Of a stretch of DNA of 6,697 bases, positions 6,189 through 6,697 are shown one piece after another. How positions within the stretch are numbered: position 1 is the stretch's first letter; each line of letters opens with the position of its first letter. Location: contig DMRV01000128.1 in assembly GCA_003456455.1 (NCBI GenBank), forward strand, positions 1 through 6,697, read 5' to 3'. Below the pieces are notes generated by a model. It did no database searches. It was given only the letters and a program-made list of their open reading frames with translations, and had not been told where the DNA came from. The position numbers and the translations under genes were made by a program. The stretch comes from Flavobacteriales bacterium. GTDB taxonomy: Bacteria > Bacteroidota > Bacteroidia > UBA10329.

Positions 6189-6697
6189 TACGATTTTTTC
6201 TTGCAGATCATCAATGAATGATAATACCCGACCGTTTCCACGATTTTCTCCACCTCTAATCCTACCTCTTCAACGTATTGCGCCATGCGCTTGCTGTCGT
6301 ACATTTTACTGTTGCCGTTGGCCATTGATGTGAAGTACAATGACGTTCCGTGCAAACAATAGGTGGCTGTCATGCTGTCCTGCATGTCCCAGAATGTTTC
6401 GAGAATGAATACGCGCCCATCATCATTCAGCGCTTCTTTTGCATGGCTCAGAATATGCTTTATCTGCTTTGGCGAAAAGCAATCCAAGAACTGGCTCATC
6501 CAAACGGCATCTTGGTTTTTGGGCAGCTCGCAATTTTCATCCAGCACATTCTGTTCATGGGTTGAAATTCTGTTCTCAAATCCGGCCTCTTTAATTCGTG
6601 GGTTTGCCAATCCTGTTTGGCTCGGAAGATCCACAATGGTCATGTGCACATCGGGGTCATTCTCTGCACACATAAATGACCACTTTCCTGTGTTTCC
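6188..6697 (-). CDS. SAM-dependent methyltransferase, O-methyltransferase-2-like, 5' end outside window
   Basis: The frame stays open to the right edge of the window, so the N-terminus, probably including a dimerisation/winged-helix domain, is missing; 169 residues are visible. The first visible residues, GNTGKWSF, form the end of the SAM-binding glycine motif, so an internal Met nine residues in (6671-6673) is not the start. VDLP (22-25) places the ribose-binding acidic residue at Asp23. WMSQFLDCFSPKQIKHIL (66-83) and RVFILETFWD (95-104) follow the pattern of the acetylserotonin/caffeate O-methyltransferase family, as does the ending YFTSMANGNSKMY...GYYHSLMICKKK. By eye, the position of the plant-type catalytic His (LHDWSD) is occupied by Leu71 in FLDCFS, so acceptor chemistry may differ. 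The gene is the most upstream visible member of the operon and its TAA overlaps the ytxJ start. The methyl acceptor is unknown. Confidence 0.88.
   Translation of the reverse strand, partial: GNTGKWSFMCAENDPDVHMTIVDLPSQTGLANPRIKEAGFENRISTHEQNVLDENCELPKNQDAVWMSQFLDCFSPKQIKHILSHAKEALNDDGRVFILETFWDMQDSMTATYCLHGTSLYFTSMANGNSKMYDSKRMAQYVEEVGLEVEKIVETVGYYHSLMICKKKS

Noticed and set aside
6600..6608. GGGTTTGCC, identical to one half of the palindrome at 1982-2001
   Set aside because: It lies inside methyltransferase coding sequence without the opposite half-site, and a nine-base match is not significant in this length.
6671..6673. ATG as the start of the methyltransferase
   Set aside because: The frame remains open to the window edge, and the eight residues before this Met (GNTGKWSF) are part of the SAM-binding motif, so the gene continues to the right.

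Overview
The window looks like an ordinary housekeeping stretch of a Bacteroidota chromosome, probably a marine-type member of the Flavobacteriia. Several observations point there. The promoter candidates match the Bacteroidota -7 element TAnnTTTG rather than relying on a classical -35/-10 pair. No start codon has a convincing Shine-Dalgarno sequence. The lysyl-tRNA synthetase carries a C-terminal tail that I recall from Bacteroidota enzymes. A YtxJ-type bacillithiol-system protein is present. Coding density is very high, and no gene-free stretch reaches 100 bases.

Left part (1-1930): a short membrane-protein reading frame, possibly only the C-terminal end of a longer gene, is followed after 5 bases by a TTG-started FAD-dependent oxidoreductase of the glycine/D-amino-acid oxidase fold. 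That gene converges on and overlaps lipB, which encodes the octanoyltransferase of lipoate synthesis.

Middle (1931-4791): lipB lies downstream of a SIS-domain bifunctional phosphoglucose/phosphomannose isomerase on the minus strand. A perfect 20-bp palindrome sits directly at the isomerase stop codon. The isomerase and lysS are divergent, and their roughly 96-base intergenic region holds back-to-back TAnnTTTG elements. The lysS-side element covers the upstream in-frame TTG, so the ATG at 3082 is taken as the start.

Right part (4788-6697): a minus-strand operon runs leftwards from the window edge. It contains a SAM-dependent methyltransferase (5' end outside the window), a YtxJ-like redox protein joined to it by a TAATG stop/start overlap, and a predicted lipoprotein alpha/beta hydrolase of the proline iminopeptidase family. 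The hydrolase and lysS converge, and their stop codons share the four bases TTAA.

No mobile element, CRISPR array, RNA gene or defence system is visible. The point most worth following is the tight coupling of the methyltransferase to a bacillithiol-linked protein. The methyltransferase appears to lack the catalytic His of its O-methyltransferase relatives, which raises the possibility of a role in thiol-cofactor methylation. That is a hypothesis, not a demonstrated system.
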